The position numbers and the translations under genes were made by a program. Positions 44,219 to 53,964 of a stretch of DNA of 64,000 nt are shown in pieces. Where the stretch lies: the NCBI GenBank assembly GCA_000702025.1, contig JNKJ01000006.1, forward strand, positions 298,803 through 362,802. The letters are read 5' to 3'. The DNA is from Blautia schinkii DSM 10518. GTDB taxonomy: Bacteria > Bacillota > Clostridia > Lachnospirales > Lachnospiraceae. Under the pieces are notes generated by a model. It was not told where the DNA came from, made no database searches, and worked only from the letters and a program-made list of their open reading frames with translations. The number at the start of each line of letters is the position of its first letter. Position 1 is the first letter of the stretch.

Positions 44219-45120
44219 GTGGGGTTAATTTAATAGATTTTTCCTGCCGCCATGATCAGTACATAGCAAATCCGGACGGTACCTTTTCCAGAATGGACGA
44301 GCCTTATTTTGAGTCCGAAAGAATTGGGGAGAATACATGGAAAATATACAGCTCCGGAGATTTTTCTTATCTGGCGGCAGGTGATGATGAGGCAATTGCC
44401 ATTGACACCGGATATGGAGCCGGAAACATTCGTGAATATATGCAGGGATTGACAGATAAAACGCTGCGTTATGTTGTCAACACTCATGACCATTTCGACC
44501 ACACGGCAAATAACGGATATTTTGACAAGGCATTTATGTCAAAGGAGACAGCGGAGCTGGCAACCATTCCACCGCCCAGCTTTGCCGGAATTGATTTCCC
44601 CCGGGATTATGAGCGGGTGGTGATAGATGAGGGATATGTATTTCATTTAGGGAACAGAAATCTGCAGGTATTTAAAATTCCGGATCATGCGGCTGGGAGT
44701 ATTGCGCTTCTCGACCGCAGGGAGCGCATCCTTTTTACAGGTGACGAGCTTACACCGGACGGAAAGCATTTAAACGGCGGTCTTACTACCTTTGCCGGAT
44801 ACTTACGCAAGCTTAGCGCGCACAGAGGTGAATTTGATTGTTTGTGTGCAGGGCAGGGTGTTTTTGAAGCGGATATTATCGACAGATTACTGCTATGTGC
44901 GGAATACATACTTGACGGGCATGAGGGTGAGCCGCCAAAGCCCCGTAAATTCCGACTGCCGGTCATCAAGGCCCCCGACGGCACCCGGGCGTATCACAGA
45001 CAGATGCCGCATCCGGAGGATATGCATTTTGACGGCAATAACGCAGGGAAGGCTTACGAGAGATGTGTAGAATACGGCGGAACCAGCATTACCTATGATA
45101 TTAGAAAAAAGGATTTGTGA
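44215..45120 (+). CDS. MBL-fold metallo-hydrolase
   Basis: The 301-aa protein has the metallo-beta-lactamase fold. The zinc-binding HxHxDH motif appears as NTHDHFDHTANNGYF (the first His is replaced by the Thr-His register), with a later His in IPDHAAGSIALL, Asp in LFTGDELTPDG and a C-terminal His. The phrase IDTGYGAGN is the usual first-strand turn. Members hydrolyse lactones, thioesters or phosphoesters. It overlaps the lactonase gene, so the two are coupled; both may act on the same pathway intermediate. Confidence 0.88.
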   Translation: MSGVNLIDFSCRHDQYIANPDGTFSRMDEPYFESERIGENTWKIYSSGDFSYLAAGDDEAIAIDTGYGAGNIREYMQGLTDKTLRYVVNTHDHFDHTANNGYFDKAFMSKETAELATIPPPSFAGIDFPRDYERVVIDEGYVFHLGNRNLQVFKIPDHAAGSIALLDRRERILFTGDELTPDGKHLNGGLTTFAGYLRKLSAHRGEFDCLCAGQGVFEADIIDRLLLCAEYILDGHEGEPPKPRKFRLPVIKAPDGTRAYHRQMPHPEDMHFDGNNAGKAYERCVEYGGTSITYDIRKKDL

Positions 45121-45152
45121 GATTAAGTTTTGTAACATAAAAGGAGAAAATG

Positions 45153-46415
45153 ATGGAAAAAAGATATTGTGAAATAAAAAATAAGTATGTACAGTTTACA
45201 CACAGGCAGGGAGGAGTTATTTATTCACCGGTAACGGCGGATGAAAGAAGTAAAATCGGTATTATAATGATGCATTCCGACGGTGATTATTACGGTTTTA
45301 TACCGGGCCCGGAGCTGGCGAAGAGGGGCTTTACGGTGCTTGGTTCCAATGTGGGAACGTCCCGCGGCCCTTTTGAGGACAAGCTTGAGGATGTAGGACG
45401 TGCAGTAAGTTATCTCAAAGGTGTACCTGGAATAGAAAAGATCGTTCTGCTGGGGCACAGCGGCGGCGCTACTTTAATGAGCGCATATCAGGCCGTCGCT
45501 GAAAACGGAGCCGGAGTATTCCAGGACGAGAATAAGATTGTTAAAATGCGTAACATTCAGGCACTTCCTAAAGCAGATGCGGTGATGCTGCTGGATTCTA
45601 ACTGGGGAAATGGCGTTATGACGCTGGTTAGCCTGGAGCCGGGTATTACTGATAATTCCTCCAGCCGTAATTTAAGTCCTGGATTTGACCTCTTCGACCC
45701 GGCCAATGGGTTTGACCGGTCCGGTTCTCACTATTCTGCGGATTTTGTGGCTCGTTATCTGAAAGCCCAGGAAGAAAGAAATAACAGGCTGATTGCTCAT
45801 GCTCTTGAGAGACTGGAGAAGCTGGAAAACAAAGAGGCAGATTTTGATGATGATGAACCGTTCGTGATTGCAGGGGGAGCACAGATGGCGCCCAATAATA
45901 AGCTTTTTCCACAGGATGTGCGCTATCTGGCTCATACACAGGATGAATATGATTTGATTCATGGGGATGCGTCTGTTTCTCACGAGGTGATTAAATCATG
46001 GAGAAAGCCTCAATTTGACAGAAATATGGTTACAGTCAATAAGATGGCCACGGATATGACCACCATCCGTACCTTCCTCACTTGTTCCTGCGTGCGTACC
46101 AACGGATTTGGCTATGATGACTCCCATATCTACGGCGTTGATTATGATTCCTCATTTAGCTGTACACCAGGCAATATCAAGCATGTGACGGCACCGCTTC
46201 TGATTATGGGAATGACAGGGAGTTATGAGTTCCTGGCGGCGGAACAGATTTATAAAAATGCGGCCAGTGCAGATAAGACAATGGTATTTATAGAAGGAGC
46301 ATCTCATAACTTTACTCCCCAGAAGGATGCGGAGGAGTATGAGGGACAGTTTGGAGATACAGTGAAAAACTGCTTTGACTATGCGGCTGACTGGCTTGTA
46401 AAGACAGAATTCTAA
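45153..46415 (+). CDS. Alpha/beta-fold hydrolase
   Basis: The 420-aa protein has a nucleophile elbow GHSGGATLMSAYQAV (Ser as nucleophile). A late Asp is likely in PLLIMGMTGSYEF, and the catalytic His probably in EGASHNFTPQKD. A long insert (~150-290) forms a lid. ATG 45153 is preferred over ATG 45150 because of spacing from AAGGAG. It is probably an esterase or amidase acting on a small molecule inside the cell, as no signal peptide is present. It lies 32 bases after the MBL gene in the same operon. Confidence 0.85.
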   Translation: MEKRYCEIKNKYVQFTHRQGGVIYSPVTADERSKIGIIMMHSDGDYYGFIPGPELAKRGFTVLGSNVGTSRGPFEDKLEDVGRAVSYLKGVPGIEKIVLLGHSGGATLMSAYQAVAENGAGVFQDENKIVKMRNIQALPKADAVMLLDSNWGNGVMTLVSLEPGITDNSSSRNLSPGFDLFDPANGFDRSGSHYSADFVARYLKAQEERNNRLIAHALERLEKLENKEADFDDDEPFVIAGGAQMAPNNKLFPQDVRYLAHTQDEYDLIHGDASVSHEVIKSWRKPQFDRNMVTVNKMATDMTTIRTFLTCSCVRTNGFGYDDSHIYGVDYDSSFSCTPGNIKHVTAPLLIMGMTGSYEFLAAEQIYKNAASADKTMVFIEGASHNFTPQKDAEEYEGQFGDTVKNCFDYAADWLVKTEF

Positions 46416-46463
46416 GCATAAATATTAAATAAGATAAAATTTTTTGGAAATCATTGCCTTATG

Positions 46464-46492
46464 TTGATAATAATTTGCCGGTTTGCTATAAT
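46464..46492 (+). promoter_or_regulatory. Sigma-A promoter of the LysR gene
   Basis: TTGATA (46464-46469) and TATAAT (46487-46492) are separated by 17 bases. Transcription would start near 46500, leaving a ~120-base leader before the LysR start. The leader contains no clear structure. Confidence 0.75.
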
Positions 46493-46621
46493 TATACACG
46501 AGATAAAGGAAGAACACTGTTGTAATATGCCGTCGTAACTGTTCCGTAGTTGTGTATTGTGAAGCGTTGATTCTAAAGATACCGGATAGTTACAGGCTGC
46601 CTAAGATTAGAGGGTTTGTAT

Positions 46622-47509
46622 ATGGAAACCAAAAATATTCAGGATTTTTTAGCGCTTGCCGAACTGGGAAGCTCATATGCTGCGGCAGAGAAGCTTTTTG
46701 TTTCACAGTCTACGTTGGTACGCCATATTCAGTCTTTTGAGGAGGAGTTTGGTGTTGCTCTGTTCGACCGGACCAGAAGCGGTTTTGTATTAAATGAAGC
46801 GGGTAAGACTTTTCTGCCTTATGCCCAAAAGATTGCGTATGCCCAGAAGCAGTGTTATATGGCTCTGCACCATGAGGATAATGAAAGCAGTGTTATCAAA
46901 GTAACTGCCTTCGGTAAAATTATTGATCTGCTTATTGATTTCCGTAAAAGATATCCACAGCTTACCGTGGAGTATTACCACCCTGAGAATGCGGAAATGA
47001 AGCTTAGAGAAGGGCTTGTGGACGTTGCGTTCATGGCGAACGTGGATAATTCCGATAACGAGCTGGTGAAGATACCCTTTATGAGTATCCGCATGCTGGC
47101 GGTGGTCTATGACACACATCCGTTAGCAGAGCAGGATTCGGTGACATTGGAGGAGCTTAAGGATGAGCAGTTCGTTGCTCTGACAGAGGATATCACCTTC
47201 AGCGATATGTTCATGGAGTTTTTTAACAAGGTAGGATTTACTCCCAATGTAGTGATGACGGCTCCGGTGGGGCCGGATGTCATGAGACTGGTGAAGGAAA
47301 AGTTTGGTATTGCACTTATTCATGGTACACCCGACAATGCTCCCGCAGAACCGGGGCTTAAGATTATCGATATCGTACCGAATGTGGATTATAATATTGA
47401 GATGTGTTACCGCAATGATGCAAATTTGCCAAAAGCCACAGAAACTTTTGTCCGTTTTGCAAAGAAGTGGAGGATTACTCACAAGGATGTTAATTTGACA
47501 ATGCTTTGA
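46622..47509 (+). CDS. LysR-family transcriptional regulator
   Basis: The 295-aa protein has an N-terminal winged HTH (METKNIQDFLALAELGSSYA, then SQSTLVRHIQSFEEEFG) and a periplasmic-binding-like effector domain. ATG 46622 gives the standard LysR N-terminus. It sits behind the lactonase/MBL/hydrolase genes and in front of the peptide-type ABC transporter, and probably controls one or both in response to a small acid. It has its own promoter (46464-46492) and terminator (47528-47563). Confidence 0.93.
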   Translation: METKNIQDFLALAELGSSYAAAEKLFVSQSTLVRHIQSFEEEFGVALFDRTRSGFVLNEAGKTFLPYAQKIAYAQKQCYMALHHEDNESSVIKVTAFGKIIDLLIDFRKRYPQLTVEYYHPENAEMKLREGLVDVAFMANVDNSDNELVKIPFMSIRMLAVVYDTHPLAEQDSVTLEELKDEQFVALTEDITFSDMFMEFFNKVGFTPNVVMTAPVGPDVMRLVKEKFGIALIHGTPDNAPAEPGLKIIDIVPNVDYNIEMCYRNDANLPKATETFVRFAKKWRITHKDVNLTML

Positions 47510-47527
47510 CGATAAGGAACTTGGAAC

Positions 47528-47563
47528 AGACGCCGGTGTTTCGTACACGGGCGTCTTTTTTTC
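47528..47563 (+). terminator. Intrinsic terminator after the LysR gene
   Basis: AGACGCCGGTGT pairs with ACACGGGCGTCT (one mismatch) across a TTCGT loop, followed by T residues. Confidence 0.9.
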
Positions 47564-47744
47564 CGGAATGAACGCCGTATACATGAGTTCTGTGTATTGT
47601 GGAGCGTGTTACTGGTCACGGAGAGAATAGTAGCAATAATTCACTTTATGCATTAACGTATCCGGTTTGTGAAGTAATCTTTTAAAAAATAATGTGCTAA
47701 AATGTAAATCAAGGTAAGGTATGGGAAGCAGGAAAGGGAAAACA

Positions 47745-48419
47745 ATGTTTGATAAGCGATGGATCAGGGAGAAAAAACGCAGAATACGCCGTAAGCTTCA
47801 GGAGCAGGATGCGGATACAAGAGGCTTTCACAGCCGCGGTTATCACCGGCATTTCGAGGGATATACAGAGTACAAAATGCAGGATATCACCGGCCGGGTG
47901 AAAATTGTCAGAGAGTATACCGGCTGTCATTACCGCCAGAAGCTTAATACGCTCCAGTACATACTGCTAAGGGGCGGGTATCTGGTAATCTACACTCTGA
48001 TGATAGGCTTGTTGGTGTCTGCAGGATGGCAGAAGAGAGCGGGGGATGCGGTATGGTATCTCGTTTATGTACAACTGGCAGTTATACTTAGTCTGATGGC
48101 CCTGGGTTATACGCTGCTGGTCAATTATGTTCCGGCTCCGAGAAGTATGACTGTGGGTGACTACAAAAGCGCAGCCAAGGGACTTAAAACTGCTTCTGTC
48201 GTTGTTTCCATATGCTTCCTAACGGCTGCTTGTCTGACGATTTTTTATATGATTCTTCACCGTGACGTTTCCGGTGCGGCGGATACTGGGGCTGCTGTAA
48301 AGTTTATATTAGGCGGGATACTGGCATTTCTCATATATTTTGTTGAGTGCAAGGTACCGTATGAGGAAAGTACGGGAAACACAGAACCCAAAGCAGGAGG
48401 AATAGAAATAGAATCTTAA
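47745..48419 (+). CDS. Hypothetical membrane protein with basic N-terminus
   Basis: The 224-aa protein begins with ~65 very basic, Arg/Lys-rich residues (DKRWIREKKRRIRRKLQEQD). Four predicted membrane helices follow (~75-95, 103-125, 150-172 and 182-200) and a short acidic tail. No domain is recognised. ATG 47745 has an AGGAAAGGG site; an in-frame ATG at 47721 is less likely. It lies just before the ABC transporter operon, but a separate promoter follows at 48443, so it may not belong to it. Confidence 0.7.
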   Translation: MFDKRWIREKKRRIRRKLQEQDADTRGFHSRGYHRHFEGYTEYKMQDITGRVKIVREYTGCHYRQKLNTLQYILLRGGYLVIYTLMIGLLVSAGWQKRAGDAVWYLVYVQLAVILSLMALGYTLLVNYVPAPRSMTVGDYKSAAKGLKTASVVVSICFLTAACLTIFYMILHRDVSGAADTGAAVKFILGGILAFLIYFVECKVPYEESTGNTEPKAGGIEIES

Positions 48420-48441
48420 ACAGTAGTTCTTCACCTATTGT

Positions 48442-48476
48442 TTTGAGAAATAGATAACCTAAAATATGATCTCAAA
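48442..48476 (+). promoter_or_regulatory. Promoter flanked by inverted repeat before the ABC transporter operon
   Basis: TTGAGA (48443-48448), a 16-base spacer and TATGAT (48465-48470) form a plausible sigma-A promoter. Inverted arms TTTGAGA (48442-48448) and TCTCAAA (48470-48476) enclose it, so a repressor could block it. It lies 33 bases before the solute-binding protein start. Confidence 0.55.
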
Positions 48477-48508
48477 GAGATTACAAAATCATTAAGGAGG
48501 ATGTTTTC

Positions 48509-50083
48509 ATGAAGAAAAAAGTATTATCATTGATGCTCTCTGCGGCTGTGACAGTGTCACTGTCAGCGGCCACCGCCGTTCCGGCAATGGCGGAAATTCT
48601 GGATAACGGCCGCTACGACAAGCTGGTCGTTGCCATAGCTGAGGACCCTCAGGACCTTGAAGGCGATGACGTCAACGTAGGCTCCCGGTATTATTGGATT
48701 TACGATGTTTATCAGGCACTGTTCGATTTTGCGGATGATGGCAGCGGGGAATTGAAGCCCTGTATCGCAAAGGAATATGAGGTTTCTGAGGATGGTACTG
48801 TATGGACCGTAAAGCTCAATGAGGACGTGTTTGATTCTGATGGAAATAATATTACCTCAAGTGATGTTAAGTTTTGCTTTGACTGGATCATAGACCATGG
48901 TCAGGCAATCCGCTTTGATTATTTTGACTCTATTGAGGTGATTGATGATTATACATTTGAATTCCATTGGAAGGAAGAACCACCGGCAATTGCAGAAATC
49001 GAGTTCCCGCTTGTACGTACCTTGATCTATTCAGAAAAAGCATACAATGACCACGGCGGAATGACTACAGAGGCGTGTGGTACAGGCTGTTACATCGTGA
49101 AAGAATTCGTATCAGGCTCAAAGGTAGTTCTGGAAGCAAATGATGAATACTGGGGACTGGATCATGAGGAACTGCAGGGACGTCACAAAGCTAATGTACA
49201 GACTCTTGAGCTGGATGTTGTGTCTGAATCCTCCACCGCAGTGATCGGTCTGGAAACCGGGACTCTGGATGTGTGCCACTATGTGCCCCTTTCCATGTCA
49301 GAAGAATTTATTTCAGGAGAATATGCAGAAAAGTATAATGTTGAGACGATTGTACAGGGTGATTACTGGTATGCCGCTCCCAATGGACAGACTGTGAATG
49401 CAGACCTGAGAAAAGCTATTTTCTACGCAATTGACAACAATGCTATTGCGGCTGCCATGGGAGGACAGTATGTGCCTGCCACTACATTAGGCAATTCCGC
49501 ATATAAAGATTATGATGAGTCGCTGGAAGCTACGGGAACCTATATTGACACTATGGATCAGGACAAAGCGAAGGAGTGCCTTGAGGCCTCCGGTTATAAC
49601 GGCGAAGAGCTTACCTTAATCTGTGTAAATAATGAAGCTGCAACAAAAGCAGCACAAATGATTCAAATCCAGTGTGCCGAGGTGGGAATCAATTTTGCTA
49701 TCAATGCAGTTACAAACGATACCTACAATACCATTACCAGTCCTGCACATTCAGACGAGTGGGATATGATGATCAATACGCTCGGGGGTCCGTCTATGGT
49801 AGGCTCCTGGCATTTGTTAATGGATAATGAGGTAAACAATGGAGTGACCTTCTCACTTATTGAGGATGAAAAGCTTCAGGAGGTATATGAGGCTGCAAAT
49901 GCAGACGCCACACATGACGCGGAGCATATGAGAGAAGTCATTGACTATGTAATCGATAATGCTTATGTGGATGTGCTTGTCAATGCCAGCACCTCTCTGG
50001 TTTACACCAAAGATATCGAATCTATGTACTATCGTGAAGGCTACTACACTCCAAGTGCATCTACCTTCGTCGGACAGGAATAA
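48509..50083 (+). CDS. ABC transporter substrate-binding protein, family 5 (dipeptide/oligopeptide type)
   Basis: The 524-aa protein has a signal peptide (MKKKVLSLMLSAAVTVSLSA, cleavage near AMA-EIL at ~28) followed by a SBP_bac_5 domain with LKPCIAKEYEVSEDGTVWTV and ADLRKAIFYAIDNNAIAAAM. No lipobox Cys follows the signal, which is unusual for a Gram-positive binding protein; tethering may be lost or depend on another partner. The family binds peptides, but also glycosides and other solutes. It heads a full permease/ATPase operon and is followed by a stem-loop that probably lets it be made in excess. Confidence 0.93.
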   Translation: MKKKVLSLMLSAAVTVSLSAATAVPAMAEILDNGRYDKLVVAIAEDPQDLEGDDVNVGSRYYWIYDVYQALFDFADDGSGELKPCIAKEYEVSEDGTVWTVKLNEDVFDSDGNNITSSDVKFCFDWIIDHGQAIRFDYFDSIEVIDDYTFEFHWKEEPPAIAEIEFPLVRTLIYSEKAYNDHGGMTTEACGTGCYIVKEFVSGSKVVLEANDEYWGLDHEELQGRHKANVQTLELDVVSESSTAVIGLETGTLDVCHYVPLSMSEEFISGEYAEKYNVETIVQGDYWYAAPNGQTVNADLRKAIFYAIDNNAIAAAMGGQYVPATTLGNSAYKDYDESLEATGTYIDTMDQDKAKECLEASGYNGEELTLICVNNEAATKAAQMIQIQCAEVGINFAINAVTNDTYNTITSPAHSDEWDMMINTLGGPSMVGSWHLLMDNEVNNGVTFSLIEDEKLQEVYEAANADATHDAEHMREVIDYVIDNAYVDVLVNASTSLVYTKDIESMYYREGYYTPSASTFVGQE

Positions 50084-50106
50084 GAACGAAGCATTCTGAT
50101 TCAAAG

Positions 50107-50130
50107 GAGCCGGTTTATGCCGGCTCTTTT
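50107..50130 (+). terminator. Stem-loop between binding-protein and permease genes
   Basis: GAGCCGG (50107-50113) pairs with CCGGCTC (50120-50126), followed by TTTT. With no new promoter before the permease, it is likely a partial terminator or a 3' stabiliser for the binding-protein message. Confidence 0.8.
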
Positions 50131-50178
50131 CCGGAAAAAGTCCGGTTAGACAGAAAACACAGCGACGGGAGGGTGCTT

Positions 50179-51126
50179 ATGTTTCGATATGTGATTAAAC
50201 GTCTTTTGATGATGCTTCTTATCCTTTGGTGTGCAGGCCTGGTCATTTTTACCCTGACCTATTTCACACCGGGCGACGTGGCATCATTGCTGTTGGGGAA
50301 AGAGGCAACAGTGGATGTCATTGCCCAGAAAAGGGCGTATCTTGGCTTGGATCAGTCCTACCTGGTTCAGCTGGGGCATTATATGGTAAATACATTTATT
50401 AAATTTGATTTTGGTGAATCCTGGGTATTCTCAAGCCCTGTGATCACTGAATTGATTATCCGGCTTCCGCGGACACTCATTATCGGACTCACCGCTATGG
50501 TGCTCAATGTAGTCATTGGTACTTTGCTGGGAATATTTGCAGGAACTCATGAAGGGAAATGGCAGGATTCTCTGGTTATGATTATTGCTATGGTATTCGT
50601 ATCTGCTCCGGATTTCTTTGTGGCATTGCTGTTAATCTTATTGTTTGCGCTGAAGCTGCAGTGGGTACCTGCATTTGGTATTGATTCCTGGACTTGCTAT
50701 ATTCTTCCGATTATTGCTTGTTCTCTTGGGGGAATTGCCATCAATGCGCGTCAGGCCAGATCCAGTATGCTGGAGGTGATACGCGCCGATTTTGTGACAA
50801 CTGCACGCTCAAAAGGGCAAAGAGAGAAGGTCATTGTCAGAAAGCATATGCTTCCTAATGCCATGATGCCTATTATTACAGGAGTCGGGGGCGGACTGGC
50901 CACGGTCATAGCCGGTTCACCTGTCATTGAATCCGTATTCTCTATCCCGGGAATCGGAGCTTACCTATTGGCAGGTGTGAATCAGCATGATTATCCGGTC
51001 GTGCGTGCATGTGTAATCTTTTTTGCGCTTTTTGCATCTCTTGCGGTGCTGATCATGGATTTATGCTATGCGTTCCTTGATCCGAGGATCAAGGCTCAAT
51101 ACAGCAAAGGAAAGAAGGTGAAGTAG
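50179..51126 (+). CDS. ABC transporter permease, DppB/OppB type
   Basis: The 315-aa protein has six helices and the BPD_transp_1 pattern. It starts with the typical MFRYVIKRLLMMLLILW, has the external GDVASLLLG stretch and carries the EAA loop around RADFVTTARSKGQREKVIV. ATG 50179 has a GGGAGGG site. The protein forms the channel with the next permease. Confidence 0.95.
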   Translation: MFRYVIKRLLMMLLILWCAGLVIFTLTYFTPGDVASLLLGKEATVDVIAQKRAYLGLDQSYLVQLGHYMVNTFIKFDFGESWVFSSPVITELIIRLPRTLIIGLTAMVLNVVIGTLLGIFAGTHEGKWQDSLVMIIAMVFVSAPDFFVALLLILLFALKLQWVPAFGIDSWTCYILPIIACSLGGIAINARQARSSMLEVIRADFVTTARSKGQREKVIVRKHMLPNAMMPIITGVGGGLATVIAGSPVIESVFSIPGIGAYLLAGVNQHDYPVVRACVIFFALFASLAVLIMDLCYAFLDPRIKAQYSKGKKVK

Positions 51127-51996
51127 ATGGCTGCGAAAACACAAAAGGTACAAAAAACGAACTTGCTGCTGGAGTTTTTTTACCGAATGACAAAATCATT
51201 CAGCTCAAAGCTAGGTTTGATTCTTTTGCTGCTGATTGTTCTCCTTTGTCTGGTCGGGCCGTTTTTTTCACCGTATGAGATAAACGGCGTGGATCTGCTG
51301 AACATGTATTCAGGTCCTTCAAAGGCACATCTTTTGGGGTGCGATGCCATGGGACGTGATATGCTTACACGTCTGATGTACGGCGGAAGATATTCTCTGG
51401 CGCTTGGTGTTTGTGCATCTCTGTTCGGCGCTTTGGTAGGTGTGGTCATCGGATCTGTAGGTGGGTATTTCGGCGGTATTACAGAAACAATCATCATGAG
51501 GCTTATGGATGTGTGGTCAGCCCTTCCGGGAATTCTTTTGTGCATCCTGGTGTCCAGCGCCATGGGCTCCGGCTTCTTTGCCACTGTAATTGCACTTACT
51601 GTGGGCGGTGTGCCCGGTACTGTGCGCATGATTCGCGGTCAGATACTTTCCGAGAGGACTAAGGAGTACATAGAAGCCGCACAATCCATCAATTGCAGCA
51701 GCTTTATGATTATGTTTAAGCATTTGCTGCCCAATGTCATCCAGCCTATTATCGTTACAACGACCATGGGAATCGGTTCTACCATGATCATGGCGGCTTC
51801 CCTTTCGTATATCGGTCTGGGAATCCAGCCTCCGAACCCGGAATGGGGAGCTATGCTGTCGGATGGGCGGAGCTATATCCGCGTGTATCCCCATATGATT
51901 TTGGTACCTGGTATTATTATTGCTTTGACGGTATTTGCAATCAACCTTTTGGGCGACGGCGTGCGGGACGCGCTGGATCCTAAGCTTAGAGACTGA
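51127..51996 (+). CDS. ABC transporter permease, DppC/OppC type
   Basis: The 289-aa permease has the OppC N-terminal domain (helix ~24-45, then HLLGCDAMGRDMLTRLMYG) and the EAA loop in RTKEYIEAAQSINCSSFMIM. It starts directly after the DppB-type stop, and its own stop overlaps the next frame's start region. It is the second half of the transmembrane channel. Confidence 0.95.
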   Translation: MAAKTQKVQKTNLLLEFFYRMTKSFSSKLGLILLLLIVLLCLVGPFFSPYEINGVDLLNMYSGPSKAHLLGCDAMGRDMLTRLMYGGRYSLALGVCASLFGALVGVVIGSVGGYFGGITETIIMRLMDVWSALPGILLCILVSSAMGSGFFATVIALTVGGVPGTVRMIRGQILSERTKEYIEAAQSINCSSFMIMFKHLLPNVIQPIIVTTTMGIGSTMIMAASLSYIGLGIQPPNPEWGAMLSDGRSYIRVYPHMILVPGIIIALTVFAINLLGDGVRDALDPKLRD

Positions 51997-52013
51997 TGGA
52001 GGAGGATGAAAAA

Positions 52014-53003
52014 ATGGCTGAACATAATAAAGAAGAATTCCTATCTGTCAGCAATCTGGAGGTAGTATATACCCAGGCCCGCAGAGTGGTACATGCGGTA
52101 AACGGCGTATCTTTTAAGGTTCCCAAGGGCTCCACTCTTGGTCTGGTAGGTGAGACAGGCGCCGGTAAAACAACGATTGCCAAGTCAATCATGCGTATTC
52201 TTCCTGACCCTCCGGCGAAAATCCTGCAGGGAGAGATTTATCTGGACGGCGAAAATCTGCTGAATAAGACGGAGAATGAGATGCTGGATGTGCGCGGCGG
52301 CAAGATTGCCATGATCTTTCAGGATCCCATGACTGCGCTGAATCCTCTGATTACAGTGGGGGACCAGATTCTCGAGGTGCTTCTTCTCCACAATAGTTAC
52401 TCCAGGGAAGAGGGGATGAAGAGGGCAGGAGAAATGCTGGAAACCGTGGGGATTCCCGCGGAGCGGTACGGTGAATATCCCCATCAGTTTTCCGGCGGCA
52501 TGAAGCAGCGCGTGGTAATCGCTATGGCATTGGCATGTTCTCCGGAGCTTTTGCTGGCGGATGAGCCCACCACCGCTCTGGATGTGACAATCCAGGCGCA
52601 GGTATTGGATCTGATCAATGATCTCAAGGTTAAATTTCAGACCTCAATGATACTGATCACCCATGATCTGGGTGTGATTGCCCAGACCTGCGATAATGTG
52701 GCAGTGATATATGCAGGCAGTATTGTAGAGAGTGGTACCAAGGAGGATATTTTTGATCATCCGACTCATCCATATACCAATGGCCTTTTTGATTCTCTGC
52801 CAAGTATGGCAGGGGAGGATGAAATGCTCCATCCTATTGCAGGAATGCCGCCGGATCCTACGGATTTGCCAAAGGGCTGTGCGTTTTCGCCACGTTGTCC
52901 TCATGCTGTGGATGCCTGCCGTAAAGGGCCGGTTCCGATGAAAGAGATTTCTCCGGGGCATTTCTGTGCATGTATCAGGAAAGGAGGCGAGCTGGATGGC
53001 TGA
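52014..53003 (+). CDS. ABC transporter ATP-binding protein, DppD/OppD type
   Basis: The 329-aa ATPase has Walker [10 protein letters not shown], signature FSGGMKQRV, Walker [12 protein letters not shown] and the C-terminal oligo_HPY region with a [14 protein letters not shown] iron-sulfur-like Cys motif. ATG 52014 is preferred to ATG 51996 because the latter overlaps the ribosome site GGAGGATG. It overlaps the next gene by 8 bases. Confidence 0.95.
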   Translation: MAEHNKEEFLSVSNLEVVYTQARRVVHAVNGVSFKVPKGSTLGLVGETGAGKTTIAKSIMRILPDPPAKILQGEIYLDGENLLNKTENEMLDVRGGKIAMIFQDPMTALNPLITVGDQILEVLLLHNSYSREEGMKRAGEMLETVGIPAERYGEYPHQFSGGMKQRVVIAMALACSPELLLADEPTTALDVTIQAQVLDLINDLKVKFQTSMILITHDLGVIAQTCDNVAVIYAGSIVESGTKEDIFDHPTHPYTNGLFDSLPSMAGEDEMLHPIAGMPPDPTDLPKGCAFSPRCPHAVDACRKGPVPMKEISPGHFCACIRKGGELDG

Positions 53004-53952
53004 GGAATTGATTCGTGTAGAAAATCTGAAGAAATACTTTAAGGTTCCATCCGGTACGAACCATGCTGTGGATGATGTGAGCTTTACCATTAGTAAGGGT
53101 GAGACTCTTGGCGTGGTGGGTGAATCCGGCTGCGGCAAAAGCACCCTGGGCAGGACGCTTATTCATCTTCTGGAGGCTACAGACGGTAAAGTACTGCTGA
53201 AAGGACAGGATATTACCCATGTCAAGGGTAAGGAGCTTAAACATGTACGGGAAAAGATGCAGATTGTATTTCAGGATCCTTATTCCAGTCTGAATCCCCG
53301 CCTGCGTATCGAGAATACGGTGATGGAGCCTTTGAAAATGTCGGGCCGCTTCCATTCCCGGGCGGAGCTTAAGAGAGAAGCAAACCGCCTGATGGAGCTG
53401 GTTGGGATTGATGAACGTCTGCGGACATCCTATCCTCATGAGCTGGACGGCGGGCGCCGGCAGCGGGTATGCATAGCCCGTGCATTGGCTCTGAACCCGG
53501 AATTTATTGTCTGTGATGAGCCGGTGTCGGCTTTGGATGTTTCCATCCAGGCGGCAGTGCTCAACCTTTTGAAGGAGCTGCAGCGGGAAATGGGGATGGC
53601 ATATATGTTCGTGACACATGATCTGTCCGTGGTACGGCATATTTCTGACAATATCTGCGTTATGTATTTGGGACAAATGGTAGAAAAGAGCCCTACTAAG
53701 GAACTTTTCAATAATACACTGCATCCTTATACAAAAGCTCTTTTGTCTGCAATTCCCTCAACGGACATCCATACTCCTATGAAAAGGATTCAGTTAAAAG
53801 GGGAGATTACAAGCCCGATCAATCCGAAGCCGGGATGCCGCTTTGCTTCCAGATGTCCCTATGCGAAGGAAGAATGCCGGCAACCCCAGGAGCTTAAGGA
53901 GATATCACAGGGGCATTTTGTAGCCTGCTGCCGTATCAAGGAAATCAGTTAA
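52996..53952 (+). CDS. ABC transporter ATP-binding protein, DppF/OppF type
   Basis: The 318-aa ATPase has Walker A GESGCGKST, a signature in ELDGGRRQRVCIARAL (the usual LSGGQ is changed to LDGGR) and Walker B FIVCDEPVSALD. The C-terminal oligo_HPY part includes CRFASRCPYAKEEC. ATG 52996 has an AAGGAGG site at 8 bases. It completes the transporter (two ATPases, two permeases, one binding protein). Confidence 0.94.
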   Translation: MAEELIRVENLKKYFKVPSGTNHAVDDVSFTISKGETLGVVGESGCGKSTLGRTLIHLLEATDGKVLLKGQDITHVKGKELKHVREKMQIVFQDPYSSLNPRLRIENTVMEPLKMSGRFHSRAELKREANRLMELVGIDERLRTSYPHELDGGRRQRVCIARALALNPEFIVCDEPVSALDVSIQAAVLNLLKELQREMGMAYMFVTHDLSVVRHISDNICVMYLGQMVEKSPTKELFNNTLHPYTKALLSAIPSTDIHTPMKRIQLKGEITSPINPKPGCRFASRCPYAKEECRQPQELKEISQGHFVACCRIKEIS

Positions 53953-53964
53953 TGGAGGTAGCTT

